NCBI GenBank assembly: GCA_944472155.2
Contig: OX235279.1
Coordinates: 114,444,110 to 114,508,109, forward strand
DNA from: Trichobilharzia szidati
Taxonomy: Eukaryota > Platyhelminthes > Trematoda > Strigeidida > Schistosomatidae
Length of the DNA stretch: 64,000 nucleotides
Direction of reading: 5' to 3'
Shown here: one piece after another, positions 46,112 through 56,569 of the stretch
How positions within the stretch are numbered: position 1 is the stretch's first letter
How the letters are laid out: each line of letters begins with the position of its first letter
Position numbers and translations under genes: made by a program
The notes under the pieces: generated by a model
Seen by the model: the letters and a program-made list of their open reading frames with translations, nothing else
The model's database searches: none
Told to the model about the DNA's origin: nothing

Positions 46112-48490
46112 ATGGACCCACTGCGTTTAGAGAAACTAATGGAACAGCAGCTAAAATTGATGGAAATGCTTGCTGGTCTACAAATATCACGCTCTGCTGA
46201 TTCATCTACAGCCAACGACAGCATTGGTAGTAGCATCTCAGAATTCGTTTATGATCCAGATGCGAACGTAACATTTGATACCTGGTTTCGCAGATATGAA
46301 GACCTATTTCGAGTAGACTTTGCGGATAAAGATGATGCCTGGAAAGTACGGCTTCTACTTCGTAAATTGGGAGCAGAGGAGCTAGATAAATACTGCAACT
46401 TAATTCTGCCACAGAAGCCCAGTGAAAGATCATTCGATGAAACTGTCCATACCCTTCGTCATCAGTTCGGTGATCAGAGATCTTTATTCAACATTCGATA
46501 TCATTGCATGAAATTATCTCTGAACGAAAATGATGATATCCATACTCAGTTGGGTATAGTCAATCGCACGTGTGAACGTTTTAAATTGAAATCGCTCTCA
46601 GAAGACCAGTTCAAGGTATTGATTTTCATTTGTGGTTTGCAGTCTCCCAAATTTGCTGATATACGCACACGTCTATTAAATCGTCTGGAACAAGATCCAC
46701 GAATGACTTTGAATGACGTCGGTGAAGAATATCAGCGTTTAATCAACATTCAAAACGATACCGTCTTGGTGCAGTCTGGCAGCCAAAATGCAGCAGAAGT
46801 GCATGCGGTGCATCCAGTACCGTCGACATCAACCGCACCGCTTCGTCCTCAGCATAAACCACCATCAGCCTGCTGGCACTGTGGCTCCTGGCATTTTGCA
46901 AACTTGTGCCCATTCAAACAGCATAAATGCCGTCGATGCCATACTGTTGGTCACAAAGATGGCTACTGCAAACGCAACAACCAACCCAGATCTCGTAGTC
47001 GACCCAAACGGCGCAATAAGCCTAAGTCTTTGGGTGTTACTGCCGCATACCATATTAGTACTCCAGCACCTCGCAAATATATCAATCTGACGATTAATAC
47101 ACGGCCGGCACGCCTACAAATCGACACAGCATCCGATATTACAATAATATCAAAGAAATTATGGCAGAAGTTGGGATGCCCTGCCATAGAGAAGACAAAT
47201 CAGATAGCAATTAGCGCATGTGGTGGAAGACTTCGATTGAATGGAGAAATAAAATGCAGCGTTGATTTTCGCGATAGTCATTTCGTCGGCACATGCTACA
47301 TCAACAATTCAAACCTTAACCTCTTGGGTTTAGACTGGTTCGAGAAGCTGCACCTGTCAGAGATTCCGTTAAGCAGTGTATGCCATAAGATTGAAAGTAT
47401 TGAACCCTCAACAAGAAAGCCAGAAATCAGAGACAGATATATTAAACCTAAGCCCATTAGAAAGAATGACGTGATTAATGATAAACCAACTTCGAATCGT
47501 CACAGTGAGTATGGCTGCGCCAAAAGTGCTTCGATGTCTGGTAGCAACAAAGTAGCAACTGTTAGCTCCAGTAAGAGAGGCTCTGCTCAAAAACTGAAAG
47601 TGATGTCTGTCATGGCAGCCAAAGATCAGCCACCAAGAGCATGGCCCACGTCAAAACCATGGTCCCGCCTACATGTGGATTTTGCTGGGCCGATAGAAGG
47701 TATATACTACTTGGTTCTCGTGGACTCTTACTCAAAATGGCCGGAGGTAGTACAAGTGACACCACCTTCTAGCAGCAGAACAGTATCAGTCCTGGAAAAG
47801 ATCTTCGCATGTCACGGTATACCAGAAACCATCGTATCTGACAATGGCAGTCAGTTCACCTCACAAGCGTTCCAGGAATTTTGCAAGAGAAACGGTATAC
47901 AACACGTGCGGTCGCCACCTTATCACCCTCAATCCAACGGTCAGACAGAAAGATTTGTCGACACTTTCAAACGAGCGTTGATGAAAGCAGGGGGAGGGGC
48001 GAAACCGGAAGCAATACAAAACTTTCTTTTTGTATACCGAACTACACCACTGGCAGAACAGAAGAAAAGCCCTGCAGAACTTCTAATGGGTCGAATGCTA
48101 CGAACTCATCACCACTCCATGTTACCATCTTCGTCACATCAACGAAGAAATAGTCTGACGTATTACCGCAAGGGTGATGCCGTCTATGTGCGCGATTATC
48201 GACCGAGGAACAGAAAATGGGCCGAAGGCTTGATAGAATGTCGACATGGAACTGTAATGTACAAGGTTAAAGTTGGGGATGAATGGTGGATTAGACATAA
48301 AAATCAGATACGACGTCGATATACTACATCCCAAGAACCTAAATTGCCACTGGAATTACTACTGGAAACTTTCAAAATACCACCAGTCAAACCAGAAGCA
48401 AAACAAGAGATGCTACCCAGCCGACGATCCCAGCGCAAACGAACACAAACAGTTCCTTTCCAAATCGACCCCAAGGAAAAAAGATACTAA
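46112..48490 (+). CDS. Gag-protease-integrase polyprotein without RT
   Basis: Polyprotein of 792 codons from the first ATG at 46112. In order: Gag (residues 1 to about 230), two zinc knuckles at about 253-285 (CWHCGSWHFANLC and CRRCHTVGHKDGYC), aspartic protease with IDTASDITII at about 334 and LLGLDWF at about 404, a Lys/Ser/Asn-rich linker (about 410-505), then the integrase core. Its catalytic residues are in place: HVDFAGP, VSDNGSQF, and the Glu of NGQTERF, with 35 residues between the last two. The C-terminal region follows (YYRKGDAVYVRDYRPRN, a Gypsy integrase tail). RT, RNase H and the integrase HHCC finger are missing, yet the frame is unbroken. About 1.5 kb shorter than a standard Gypsy gag-pol. 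Confidence 0.9.
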   Translation: MDPLRLEKLMEQQLKLMEMLAGLQISRSADSSTANDSIGSSISEFVYDPDANVTFDTWFRRYEDLFRVDFADKDDAWKVRLLLRKLGAEELDKYCNLILPQKPSERSFDETVHTLRHQFGDQRSLFNIRYHCMKLSLNENDDIHTQLGIVNRTCERFKLKSLSEDQFKVLIFICGLQSPKFADIRTRLLNRLEQDPRMTLNDVGEEYQRLINIQNDTVLVQSGSQNAAEVHAVHPVPSTSTAPLRPQHKPPSACWHCGSWHFANLCPFKQHKCRRCHTVGHKDGYCKRNNQPRSRSRPKRRNKPKSLGVTAAYHISTPAPRKYINLTINTRPARLQIDTASDITIISKKLWQKLGCPAIEKTNQIAISACGGRLRLNGEIKCSVDFRDSHFVGTCYINNSNLNLLGLDWFEKLHLSEIPLSSVCHKIESIEPSTRKPEIRDRYIKPKPIRKNDVINDKPTSNRHSEYGCAKSASMSGSNKVATVSSSKRGSAQKLKVMSVMAAKDQPPRAWPTSKPWSRLHVDFAGPIEGIYYLVLVDSYSKWPEVVQVTPPSSSRTVSVLEKIFACHGIPETIVSDNGSQFTSQAFQEFCKRNGIQHVRSPPYHPQSNGQTERFVDTFKRALMKAGGGAKPEAIQNFLFVYRTTPLAEQKKSPAELLMGRMLRTHHHSMLPSSSHQRRNSLTYYRKGDAVYVRDYRPRNRKWAEGLIECRHGTVMYKVKVGDEWWIRHKNQIRRRYTTSQEPKLPLELLLETFKIPPVKPEAKQEMLPSRRSQRKRTQTVPFQIDPKEKRY

Positions 48491-48523
48491 ACTGATTGCA
48501 AGATTCTTTTTAAAAGGGGGAGG

Positions 48524-48886
48524 TAATATATACGCAGGGGAATCATTAATATTCATTATTTATTTCACACATTAGCATAATCATTGATTTCACGCATCTG
48601 CGTGATTATTGATTTAAATTACTGAATTCCCCAAGGTCGTTAATATTTTTAAAATGTGACATTGATTTTTCTAATTGTATAAATACGGAGTTGTTGTTTA
48701 ACATTTTCGACGGTTGTTTGAGACAGTAAAAGCTCTCATATCAACGTCCAGTCCTCTCTTTTATTTGTCTTGCGTGCCCGGCGGTATTATTGTTGTTGTT
48801 GTCGACGTGCGATTAAGACAGATTAGCCAGCGCATTAGTTAGATTCGCTCGTAGTCTACAAGGTCCTCATATTCACATACATAACA
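48524..48886 (+). repeat. 3' LTR of RT-less Gypsy element
   Basis: Identical by eye to 45725-46087 at a constant offset of 2799. Preceded by a polypurine tract and followed by the GTTTC target duplication. Confidence 0.92.
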
Positions 48887-49172
48887 GTTTCATGTGAAAA
48901 TTATAGGGTGCACCTAAAATCCTCCTGTTTGTGGCGTCTCAATGATTTCTGTAGAGCTTCGTTTCATCACTTGTGTCCATATTTGTCGTTCACGAGTGTT
49001 TCAGTTAATGTTTATGGCTATAATCAGGAACTTTCCAAAACGGTAACTGTGGTAAGGAATTTGTATTTTTTTCCGCTATAGTTTCCAAGTCAATGTCTCT
49101 TTTAAGTTGCTTACTGTACTCTGTTGGCAGTTCATGAATTTTTTATTGAAAAGCTTCTGTTTTCATTTACAG

Positions 49173-49447
49173 TGGTACCGAATGGACGCATTGGCGCTTG
49201 GAGACAATGGCGACCAACCTGCCCTTCCTATATCAGTGGATATCAAAAAACTTTTTGACGGAATTATGTTTAGTCACCGTTATACCAGTTGGGTTCAAGT
49301 AGAAGATGCTCTAAGTCAGCTGGAATCAGTAATAATTAAACCTACAGCTGTCATCAGTTACAATCTTAGAAATCATCACAACCTAGTTGCTACAGAGCAT
49401 TGTCAGACTTACATGCGTTATAATTTCTTCTTAAATAAGTTTTCAGT
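49173..49447 (+). pseudogene. CR1-like LINE C-terminal segment, 5' piece
   Basis: Open frame that reaches the LTR insertion at 49447 and resumes in phase at 52771, across the CAGT duplication. The end (RNHHNLVATEHCQTYMRYNFF) and its continuation WNRLPADVRDA fit the C-terminus of CR1/Jockey-type LINE proteins. The start sits next to a good acceptor-like sequence (CTTCTGTTTTCATTTACAG before 49173), and 49173-49330 has no recognised similarity. It could be a host exon fused to LINE sequence, or a LINE region I do not know. Confidence 0.5.
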
Positions 49448-49795
49448 TATAGGACGAAGGTATCGACGTTCGCGAGTTGTACGGATTATACTAACGCAAG
49501 ATCTTATACCAACAACCACTATAGTGTTCGTTCTTCGAGTACCAAATGGTAAAGCAAAAGACCAGATTTTGTCGTCCAAATACGATATATATTTTGGGAC
49601 CAAATCGCGGGTAGGAATGAATGCTTAGCTAGCTAGTAATCGTGCACGCACGTGACACGACGAAGCACCAAATGGCGGGGATGCTTGACCGTAAGCCTTC
49701 AGCTAAACAAGTCGACTTAAACAGTGATGGTCAGCATCCAATGTTGAGTGATGATTGCTGTGGTTAATAATTTTGGGGAATTATTTACCGCTACA
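49448..49795 (-). repeat. 3' LTR of the CsRn1-like element
   Basis: Matches 52418-52766. The outer 20 bases differ by several substitutions and one indel; from 49466 inwards I saw no difference. Confidence 0.85.
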
Positions 49796-50248
49796 GCTCA
49801 CTCCCCCCCTAGTGGGGTTGTGAGGACCCTAAGACATGACCAGCCGGAAGTAAAAAAATCTGGATGGTTCCCTGATGGGTGAAAAAAATCTTCCGAGCGG
49901 CTTGATGGAGAGCCTGCTGGTCTGTCTGCCTATGCTAATAGGGTGTCTGTACATAGCTTCCTCGGTATTGTTCGTTGGATCCCGTGCTTCGTTTGTTTCC
50001 TGTCCAGTGCCCGTTGCACCTGGAAAAGAAAACAAGAATGCTGAGAACCTTGTCAAGATAAATGTACCAAATAAGCGTTTTTTTACCAAAAAAATATGAC
50101 ATGCATCTACTATACAGTAAAATAATGTAAAGTTCAAAATATCGGGAAAAAAATATACATCTAATTTAATTTTATGTACGGTTATAGGAAAAATATCATT
50201 TACTTGTGTTAAATGACGCAACATAAAAAAAATTGATGTGTCACTAAG
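49796..50248. other. 3' untranslated interior of the CsRn1-like element
   Basis: Between the end of the RT frame and the 3' LTR. The open frame at 49829-50224 (-) has no recognisable domain. Contains the polypurine tract. Confidence 0.5.
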
Positions 50249-51493
50249 TTATGTGAGATAGGTGTGAAGGTATTCTGGGGATCTAACGTGACGTCCAGAA
50301 CGCGTTTTTTTAGAGTGATCGACCGAAGTAGCCAGTGGGCGAATGCCCTGACAGTCAATAGTGTGACTCAGAAAATCGAGTGAGTCAACGCCTATCTGAC
50401 ACTTCTGTATATTGATGGTAACACCATGTTGGCGTAACCTTTCAAATGCCAAGTCCAAGTGTCTAAGGTGAGTTTCCTTATCTGGACTGGCAATGAGGCA
50501 GTCGTCTAAGTATGCGTATACAAAGTCGAGACCGCGAAATACTTCGTTGATGAAGCGTTGGAATGTTTGGGCCGCATTCCGGAGGCCGAATGGCATACTT
50601 AGGAATTCGAAAAGTCCGAAAGGCGTGATGATAGCCGTTTTCGGAATATCTTCCGTTGCCATCGGGATTTGGTTATATGCTTTAACCAAGTCGATTTTGG
50701 AGAATATAGATGCTCCAGATAACGTTGCCGTCAAGTCGTGTATGTGAGGCAATGGATAGCAATCAGGAGTTGTTTTGGCGTTGACTCGCCGGTAATCACC
50801 AGTGGGTCGCCAATCGTTACTATCTTTTTTTGGAACCATATGCAACGGGGATGCCCATGGACTATTCGATGGTCGAATGATGCCAAGGGTGAGCATATGA
50901 TCGAATTCGTTTCTGGCAATTCTCAGTTTATCAGGGGCCAGTCGTCGTGCTTTAGATGTCACGGGCTGTCCTGAGGTTATGATGTGGTGCATAACATTGC
51001 TGGTTATACACGGGAGATCGTTAGATGGGCAATTCAGTTCCGGATATTTGTCAACAATCGGTTGGAAAGTTGGATCGGGGATTGCTTTCATCTTAACGAT
51101 TGACAAGCTTGGGCCTACGTAAGTTATGCCTTTGATAGACAAACTACTAGTGTTGTCAATTAATCGTTTACGGCGGACGTCTACGAGCAAATCATGATGA
51201 TTAAGTAGGTCCGTGCCGATGATGGGCATTGTGACGTCAGCGATCAGAAAAATCCACCGAATAGGTTTGCGTAAACCTACGTTCAGATAGACGTATTTCC
51301 GACCATAGGTTGCAATTGGTTTTCCATTTGCAGCCTGTAGGTTGAGGTTAGGATCCTTCTGTCGATCTGCTGCTGTAGCAGGAAGGACGCTGACTTCGGC
51401 GCCTGTGTCGACTAGATATCTAGTCTGGCTAATTACATCATGGATGTAAAGTAAGCGGCTAGTGCCACCGGCGACGGTTGCCGCTAACGCGTG
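50249..51493 (-). CDS. protease-RT of the CsRn1-like element, C-truncated
   Basis: Pol frame on the minus strand, open from at least 51493 and in a different frame from gag, so it probably needs a ribosomal frameshift. Protease motif [14 protein letters not shown] at about 51420-51380 and [14 protein letters not shown] near 51225-51185. The RT has the usual order: [63 protein letters not shown], and the catalytic [11 protein letters not shown] near 50520. After the box GIRPLATSV the frame ends at 50249, with the RNase H and integrase regions missing. The RT catalytic residues are intact. Confidence 0.85.
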   Translation of the reverse strand, partial: HALAATVAGGTSRLLYIHDVISQTRYLVDTGAEVSVLPATAADRQKDPNLNLQAANGKPIATYGRKYVYLNVGLRKPIRWIFLIADVTMPIIGTDLLNHHDLLVDVRRKRLIDNTSSLSIKGITYVGPSLSIVKMKAIPDPTFQPIVDKYPELNCPSNDLPCITSNVMHHIITSGQPVTSKARRLAPDKLRIARNEFDHMLTLGIIRPSNSPWASPLHMVPKKDSNDWRPTGDYRRVNAKTTPDCYPLPHIHDLTATLSGASIFSKIDLVKAYNQIPMATEDIPKTAIITPFGLFEFLSMPFGLRNAAQTFQRFINEVFRGLDFVYAYLDDCLIASPDKETHLRHLDLAFERLRQHGVTINIQKCQIGVDSLDFLSHTIDCQGIRPLATSVDHSKKTRSGRHVRSPEYLHTYLT

Positions 51494-52302
51494 CCGGCGG
51501 GATAGTTTCCCACAGACTTGGAGGCTTTGCCGAAATCACAAGGTTTTCGACAACATTTCGCTTCCTTGCCATAGGTGTTGTGATACCAACACCAGTCAGG
51601 ATTTTTGAGAGAACGTGTGTTGGACTTAGATCGTCCACGTGCGTTCATACGTTGAGGGGATTTAGAACGACGGTTTGAGGAATTACTAGGCTTGTTTGAC
51701 CTAAACATCTGCTGGACGGAGTTGATTAACTCTATCATTGCAGAATCCTTCTTCGAAGTCTGTTCGGTAACAGAGTATACTTCGGTGATTGGCCGTTTCG
51801 TTATCTCTAGAATTCTATCTGCAGAGACAGCTAAATCATCTATGAGAACACCCTGAAGTGTCACCAGTACAGTCTGAACTGACTGTGGCAGTTTGGATAA
51901 AAATAGTTCTCTAAACAGTCCTTCATCGAACTGACTTTGGCCAATAATCTCTTTCATTCTTGCCAGCATGCTCACGGCTGACTGATCTCCTAACTCAATG
52001 TTACGAAATAACTCATCCAGACGTTGTCGATCTGTGAGAACGTTTCTCTTGAGTATGGATGCTTTTAGCAACTCGTACGAGTTACTTACCGACATCTGCA
52101 GAGTTACGCACCTGCTGAATTCCCGCGGTAGAGCGTGAATAACTGCAAGGAACTGTGAACGTTGATCAGTTATGCCATGTTCACAAAAATCAGACTCAGC
52201 AATCTGAAACCACGTTTCAGCATTATCTGGCCAATATGGTACTAGCTGGATTGTTTTGGCGGCTGAGCGAATCTGAATAACCTTGGGGCTAGGATCACTC
52301 AT
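51484..52302 (-). CDS. Gag of the CsRn1-like element with CHCC finger
   Basis: 272 codons from ATG at 52302 (MSDPSPKV). Contains the Gag core ([14 protein letters not shown] near the start, [14 protein letters not shown] in the middle) and at the end [18 protein letters not shown]. This is the CHCC arrangement known from the CsRn1/Boudicca/Kabuki group in place of the usual CCHC knuckle. Earlier alternative start codons in the same frame extend into the 5' leader and are unlikely. No frame damage seen. Confidence 0.88.
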   Translation of the reverse strand: MSDPSPKVIQIRSAAKTIQLVPYWPDNAETWFQIAESDFCEHGITDQRSQFLAVIHALPREFSRCVTLQMSVSNSYELLKASILKRNVLTDRQRLDELFRNIELGDQSAVSMLARMKEIIGQSQFDEGLFRELFLSKLPQSVQTVLVTLQGVLIDDLAVSADRILEITKRPITEVYSVTEQTSKKDSAMIELINSVQQMFRSNKPSNSSNRRSKSPQRMNARGRSKSNTRSLKNPDWCWYHNTYGKEAKCCRKPCDFGKASKSVGNYPAGTR

Positions 52303-52417
52303 GACGAAAAGTATGCCGATAACAATATAGTACAAGAATAAACACAAAAAGGAACGAACTCACCGGGTTTATCTGCGTGTGAATTGAAGATGAAGTTCGA
52401 GGTTGGGCTCACCAGTT

Positions 52418-52766
52418 TATAGATTGACGGTATCGAACGTTCGCGAGTTGTACGGATTATACTAACGCAAGATCTTATACCAACAACCACTATAGTGTTC
52501 GTTCTTCGAGTACCAAATGGTAAAGCAAAAGACCAGATTTTGTCGTCCAAATACGATATATATTTTGGGACCAAATCGCGGGTAGGAATGAATGCTTAGC
52601 TAGCTAGTAATCGTGCACGCACGTGACACGACGAAGCACCAAATGGCGGGGATGCTTGACCGTAAGCCTTCAGCTAAACAAGTCGACTTAAACAGTGATG
52701 GTCAGCATCCAATGTTGAGTGATGATTGCTGTGGTTAATAATTTTGGGGAATTATTTACCGCTACA
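52418..52766 (-). repeat. 5' LTR of the CsRn1-like element
   Basis: Partner of 49448-49795 at an offset of 2971 bases. Followed on the plus strand by the second CAGT target duplication. Confidence 0.85.
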
Positions 52767-52770
52767 CAGT

Positions 52771-52903
52771 CATTTGGAATAGACTACCAGCTGATGTGCG
52801 CGATGCAAACACACCCGCAGTGTTCATCTCCTCAGTCACCAGACTGCTCAAAGATGACAGTGCACTTCTGAGTCTGAATCCTGCACCCACTTTTTCCGTC
52901 TAA
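52771..52903 (+). pseudogene. CR1-like LINE C-terminal segment, 3' piece
   Basis: Continues the frame of 49173-49447 after the LTR insertion: WNRLPADVRDANTP, then VFISSVTRLLKDDSALL and a stop at 52901-52903. This is the typical WNxLPxxVRxA ending of CR1/Jockey-type LINE ORF2. It is not from the same subfamily as the large LINE copies in this window, which end differently. Confidence 0.65.
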
Positions 52904-54949
52904 CATAGATATTTTAAGTTCATTAAACGTGTAGTTACAACAAACTACAATTATAAATTTTTATATTATTGGAAGTACATGATAGACATTTTTACACAGG
53001 ACAATAATATTAGCTCATACAATATAAAAGTTAGCATCACGTGAATAGTTAGTTAGTGCACCAAAATAACTATAATTACTAAACAGAATATATACGTATA
53101 TATACACATTAATCACCCCCTAAGTACTCCACTTGCTTTCTTTTGCGTTGTTGTTGTTTGTCTTCTTTTGTCTCTCACCATTTCAGCTTCCATTTAACTT
53201 TTCATATCTTCCAGTTTCAGGGTTTACTTCTCATAGTCTAGGTGTACAGTATCATCAGTAAACTGTAAGTTGATGATGCTGATAAGTCTCTAAAGTCATT
53301 TATAAACTATCCTACTGATATATGTGTGATTGGATTGAAGTGATATAAGGATGACAGTTTAAGAATTAAGCCTTGTGTTACATCCCAATCGGAAATGTGT
53401 TTTCTCCGATAATTCGCAAACAGTAATCACTGAATAGAAAACATTCTGTAGAATTTATGAAACTCATTAACTGACGCAATACTTTTGCAGGCATTATAGG
53501 GTTTCCTCAATAAAGCGAGATTTGTATATTTTGGCTGCATAAAACGAGTAAGTGGTATCCTGGCGATACCAATGACTACAACAAGTCTTGGAATCATGCA
53601 CCACAACTTTTACTTTGCTGAATACTCCAGCAGATTTGAAATATACACTTGACAAATATCAAATTTATACAGGAAGTCAGTAAGATTTACTAAACTAAAA
53701 GCACTTTCGGTTTACATAGGAGATCTCCATGCCGAATTTATTCCTCCAAGGGCCTACACAGATTACAACTTCAATTAAATGACATTGACGTTGAAGAAAT
53801 TCCATTCTTCATTACTAAACTTAATGATAATAATGTTTTTATTCTAGAAACAGTAGCATTCCTAATGTTTCACTTTATGTAAATGCAGTTACATACAGTT
53901 GCACTAAGAACTCAATGCAACTCGGTGCACAATAGTATATGCACAAATAAACTGAAAAATAACGTCCTCCTTACCTTCTGAACAACTTTTCTTTATTACA
54001 GGATAATAACTTTCACATATGAGCCTGAGATATGTCTATGAAATCACAATATTATATCAGTTAAATCTCGCCCCGAAATCAAGGCCACTTGAAACCAATA
54101 GCAACATTGAGACAAACGGCATTGAGGGGATATGCAATAAAGTCGCTCGAAAATCTGCTTTCGATTGTTCCATATGCACTTCGCTCAGTCAAGCACGCTT
54201 GCATTTGTTTTGCGTACTTCAAATATTTGATTTCGCTTACAATACACTTTCCAAGTTTCCATCTGTGCTGGTAAATACAGAATTGTTCGTATTTGGCCAT
54301 GTACAGTGTTCAGCACATTGTAAGACGTGAAAATGTTGATGCATTACAGCATAATAATCGAATTTGCATACAGTACGCCATGGAGTGAAAGCGGAATTTG
54401 GCTTATTCCGATTCATCGCCCGTCCCACCATCCTGGTATGTCAATCCACACATGAATCAATACACCCAAATTACAACAGTTCGAATGAGGTCCTTTGGAT
54501 TCAGGTGAAGAAGGAGCTTTCTCGTGTAACAGCCCACATTAGATTCGGACATATTGAGACCGCCTAAATGATTATTCTGCAGCCGGTTTACAGAGAGAGG
54601 ATAGATGGATCAACGCCTCATTGGGCGGTCAGAGCTCTCGAATTTCCCTATGCACACTATGTTTGGTGGATTTTCATTTGAGTGAGTGTTGCGTCTAAGG
54701 TGTGTGTAACAAGAAACCGTGTTGGCGAATTCTCACTTTAAGGATCAACATGTAGCAATGGACAAAGTGTCTTGAACACGCCGATCATATGAACAGGCGT
54801 TTCTACACATAAAATCCACCTGTTTACTGAAATAATGGATAAAAGTCAAGTTACGCTAGATACCTTTGTTCAACGATTGACGAAAATAGCTCTGAGCTTT
54901 GCATCGCACTTTCATTGGAGTAATCAAAACACGCCATCGATATGCTTAT
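52904..54949. other. no recognisable gene
   Basis: AT-rich DNA with a TA/TATACGTA-rich stretch near 53088-53110. Short open frames around 54019-54570 show no similarity or splice signals that I can support. Confidence 0.35.
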
Positions 54950-55300
54950 CCAGTTATTCTAGGCCTAACTCTAACTGTAAACCTCTCCATCCTATACCTA
55001 GCTGTAGCGCGAAACTATCCGTAAGCTAATCATAATCTCACTTTAGTCAACTCTAATATCTCCAGTAATAGTTTAACTTAACTCTAATGTGTTATTAGCC
55101 AAAGCCTTAACTTAATCTGTCCCAGTCCTAACCCAAAAAGTGCCAGATATCTCATTTAATATCACATCACTTCAAACAACATATTTTGTTCATTATTGTA
55201 GGATTTTTCTCCCGGTGTCACTCACTTGCATACTGAGTGTTCCAAGGTCACTGGTGGGCTGGCCGCTCAAAGTTTAGTTCGATGCAGCCTAAGGTAGTCG
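54950..55300. repeat. degenerate telomere-like block, old copy
   Basis: CCTAACTCTAACTGTAAACC and similar units, then GCCAGATATCTCATTTAATA and a tail related to 5165-5270. It is a diverged relative of the 4975-5300 block. Confidence 0.45.
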
Positions 55301-55520
55301 AGAGAGTGCAATCTCAATTTTCAGTAGAAACACTACATCCAGTTTCTTATGGAGATTCTGGTGGTGATGGGAAAGTGCAAATATTTTTCCAGTATCACTA
55401 CCAACTGACGGATAGTGACGCAGATCTCACTGACAGCATGATTGGTAGACTTTACAATGGTTAAGTCGCAGGTGTAAACAATCTACTGCAGCGAAATTTA
55501 GCAATGCTTTTTTACAAACG

Positions 55521-56558
55521 ATGTACTCTTTCATACCAAGCTATATCTTAGTTGGTTGGTCGTCAGTTCGTCCTAAATATATGCATTTCTGTAGACTTGT
55601 ATCCCTTTCATTTATCATTAACCATGTTAACCTCTCCCCCAATAACTCTGGTTTACTAACGATTATGCTCCTGAATGCTAGGTCTCTCCTTAACAAAATA
55701 ACATCGCTTCGCTGCCTGGCATACATAGAACAGCCAACACTATTAATGGTGACTGAAACCTGGCTTACTACTGATATACCTGACTCAAAGCTAGTAATAG
55801 ACAACTACGACATCTATAGGAACGATAGAGTTGACAAAAGAGGAGGCGGCTGCCTAATATATGCCTCTAAATCCACTAACTCCAATACTTTCGATAACCC
55901 AGCTACTGACAAACTCCATGAATCTAAGTGGATAAGCATCCACACAAACGAAAATAAAATTCTCGTGGGATGTAAATACAGACCCCCTAATAGCCCTCAA
56001 ATGACTGATATAACTATTGGAGAAACACTAGAGCATGTAGCTACGCTGGACTTTGACTACAAAGTAGTCTGTGGCGATTTCAACTTACCCGGAGTAAACT
56101 GGGATACCTGTACAGGACCTAGAATCCATGACGAGTTACTACAAGCTATAGACGTAGGCGGATGGAAGCAGTGCGTACGCCTCCCTGCAAGAAACAAAAA
56201 TACTCTTGACTTAATCCTCTGTCATGAAATAGAGCCCATCTCGATAGAGGTAGGAAATAAACTTGATAACAGTGATCACAACATATTGTACTGCACGCTA
56301 CCCCTCCGACTAACAACTAAACACACACCTAAAAATTCCCCGGTGCACTATCAATATAGGGACTATAAGAATGCCGATTGGGAATTCCTATCAGATCTGT
56401 TGAGAAGTTCTGGCTGGGAAGAATACTTCATCAATAATAACTTAGAAGTATCACTTGATATTTTCTACAAAACAATTGGCTCAGCAAGAGACACAATCGC
56501 GCCCCTAAAATCTGCTCTAAAGACACCAACTCTATTTATAGACCGCAAACGCGACTAA
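55521..56558 (+). CDS. CR1-like LINE endonuclease domain (ORF2 5' part)
   Basis: Apurinic-type endonuclease domain of a CR1-like LINE. Catalytic motifs in order: NARSLLNK (about 55670), VTETWLT (about 55750), RGGGCLIYAS (about 55840), VVCGDFNLPGVNW (about 56065) and NSDHNILYC (about 56270), all present. The frame ends at 56558 because one base is missing near 56551, in an A-run where the other copies have CACAAAACGCGG. Without that shift it would run straight into the RT at 56570, so ORF2 is broken by a single lesion. ORF1 was not found upstream. Confidence 0.85.
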   Translation: MYSFIPSYILVGWSSVRPKYMHFCRLVSLSFIINHVNLSPNNSGLLTIMLLNARSLLNKITSLRCLAYIEQPTLLMVTETWLTTDIPDSKLVIDNYDIYRNDRVDKRGGGCLIYASKSTNSNTFDNPATDKLHESKWISIHTNENKILVGCKYRPPNSPQMTDITIGETLEHVATLDFDYKVVCGDFNLPGVNWDTCTGPRIHDELLQAIDVGGWKQCVRLPARNKNTLDLILCHEIEPISIEVGNKLDNSDHNILYCTLPLRLTTKHTPKNSPVHYQYRDYKNADWEFLSDLLRSSGWEEYFINNNLEVSLDIFYKTIGSARDTIAPLKSALKTPTLFIDRKRD

Positions 56559-56569
56559 AACTGAAGAAA

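Larger units (their letters stand above)
45720..48891 (+). mobile_element. young Ty3/Gypsy LTR element lacking RT
   Basis: Complete insertion with 5-base target duplications GTTTC at 45720-45724 and 48887-48891. The element is 45725-48886 (3162 bases) with two 363-base LTRs that I read as identical. A probable primer-binding region (TTTGGCGACGGG) follows the 5' LTR and a polypurine tract (AAAAGGGGGAGG, ending 48523) precedes the 3' LTR. A single open frame encodes Gag, protease and integrase; RT and RNase H are absent. Identical LTRs and an open frame point to recent movement, which must have used RT supplied by another element. Confidence 0.92.
49444..52770 (-). mobile_element. CsRn1/Boudicca-like Gypsy element lacking RNase H and integrase
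   Basis: Minus-strand insertion bounded by CAGT target duplications (49444-49447 and 52767-52770). The element spans 49448-52766 with LTRs of about 348 bases. Read on its own strand it starts TGTAGCGG. The tract ACTAGGGGGGGGAGTGAG next to 49796 is the polypurine tract, and TGGTGAGCCCAACC after the 5' LTR (near 52415) is a probable primer-binding site. It has gag, then protease and RT in another frame; RNase H and integrase are deleted. It cannot integrate alone. Confidence 0.88.

Noticed and set aside
49107..49628. 173-codon open frame read as one protein, with a possible FAR1-like domain
   Set aside because: Its last part lies inside the LTR of the 49.4-52.8 kb element, and the middle continues at 52771 as LINE sequence.
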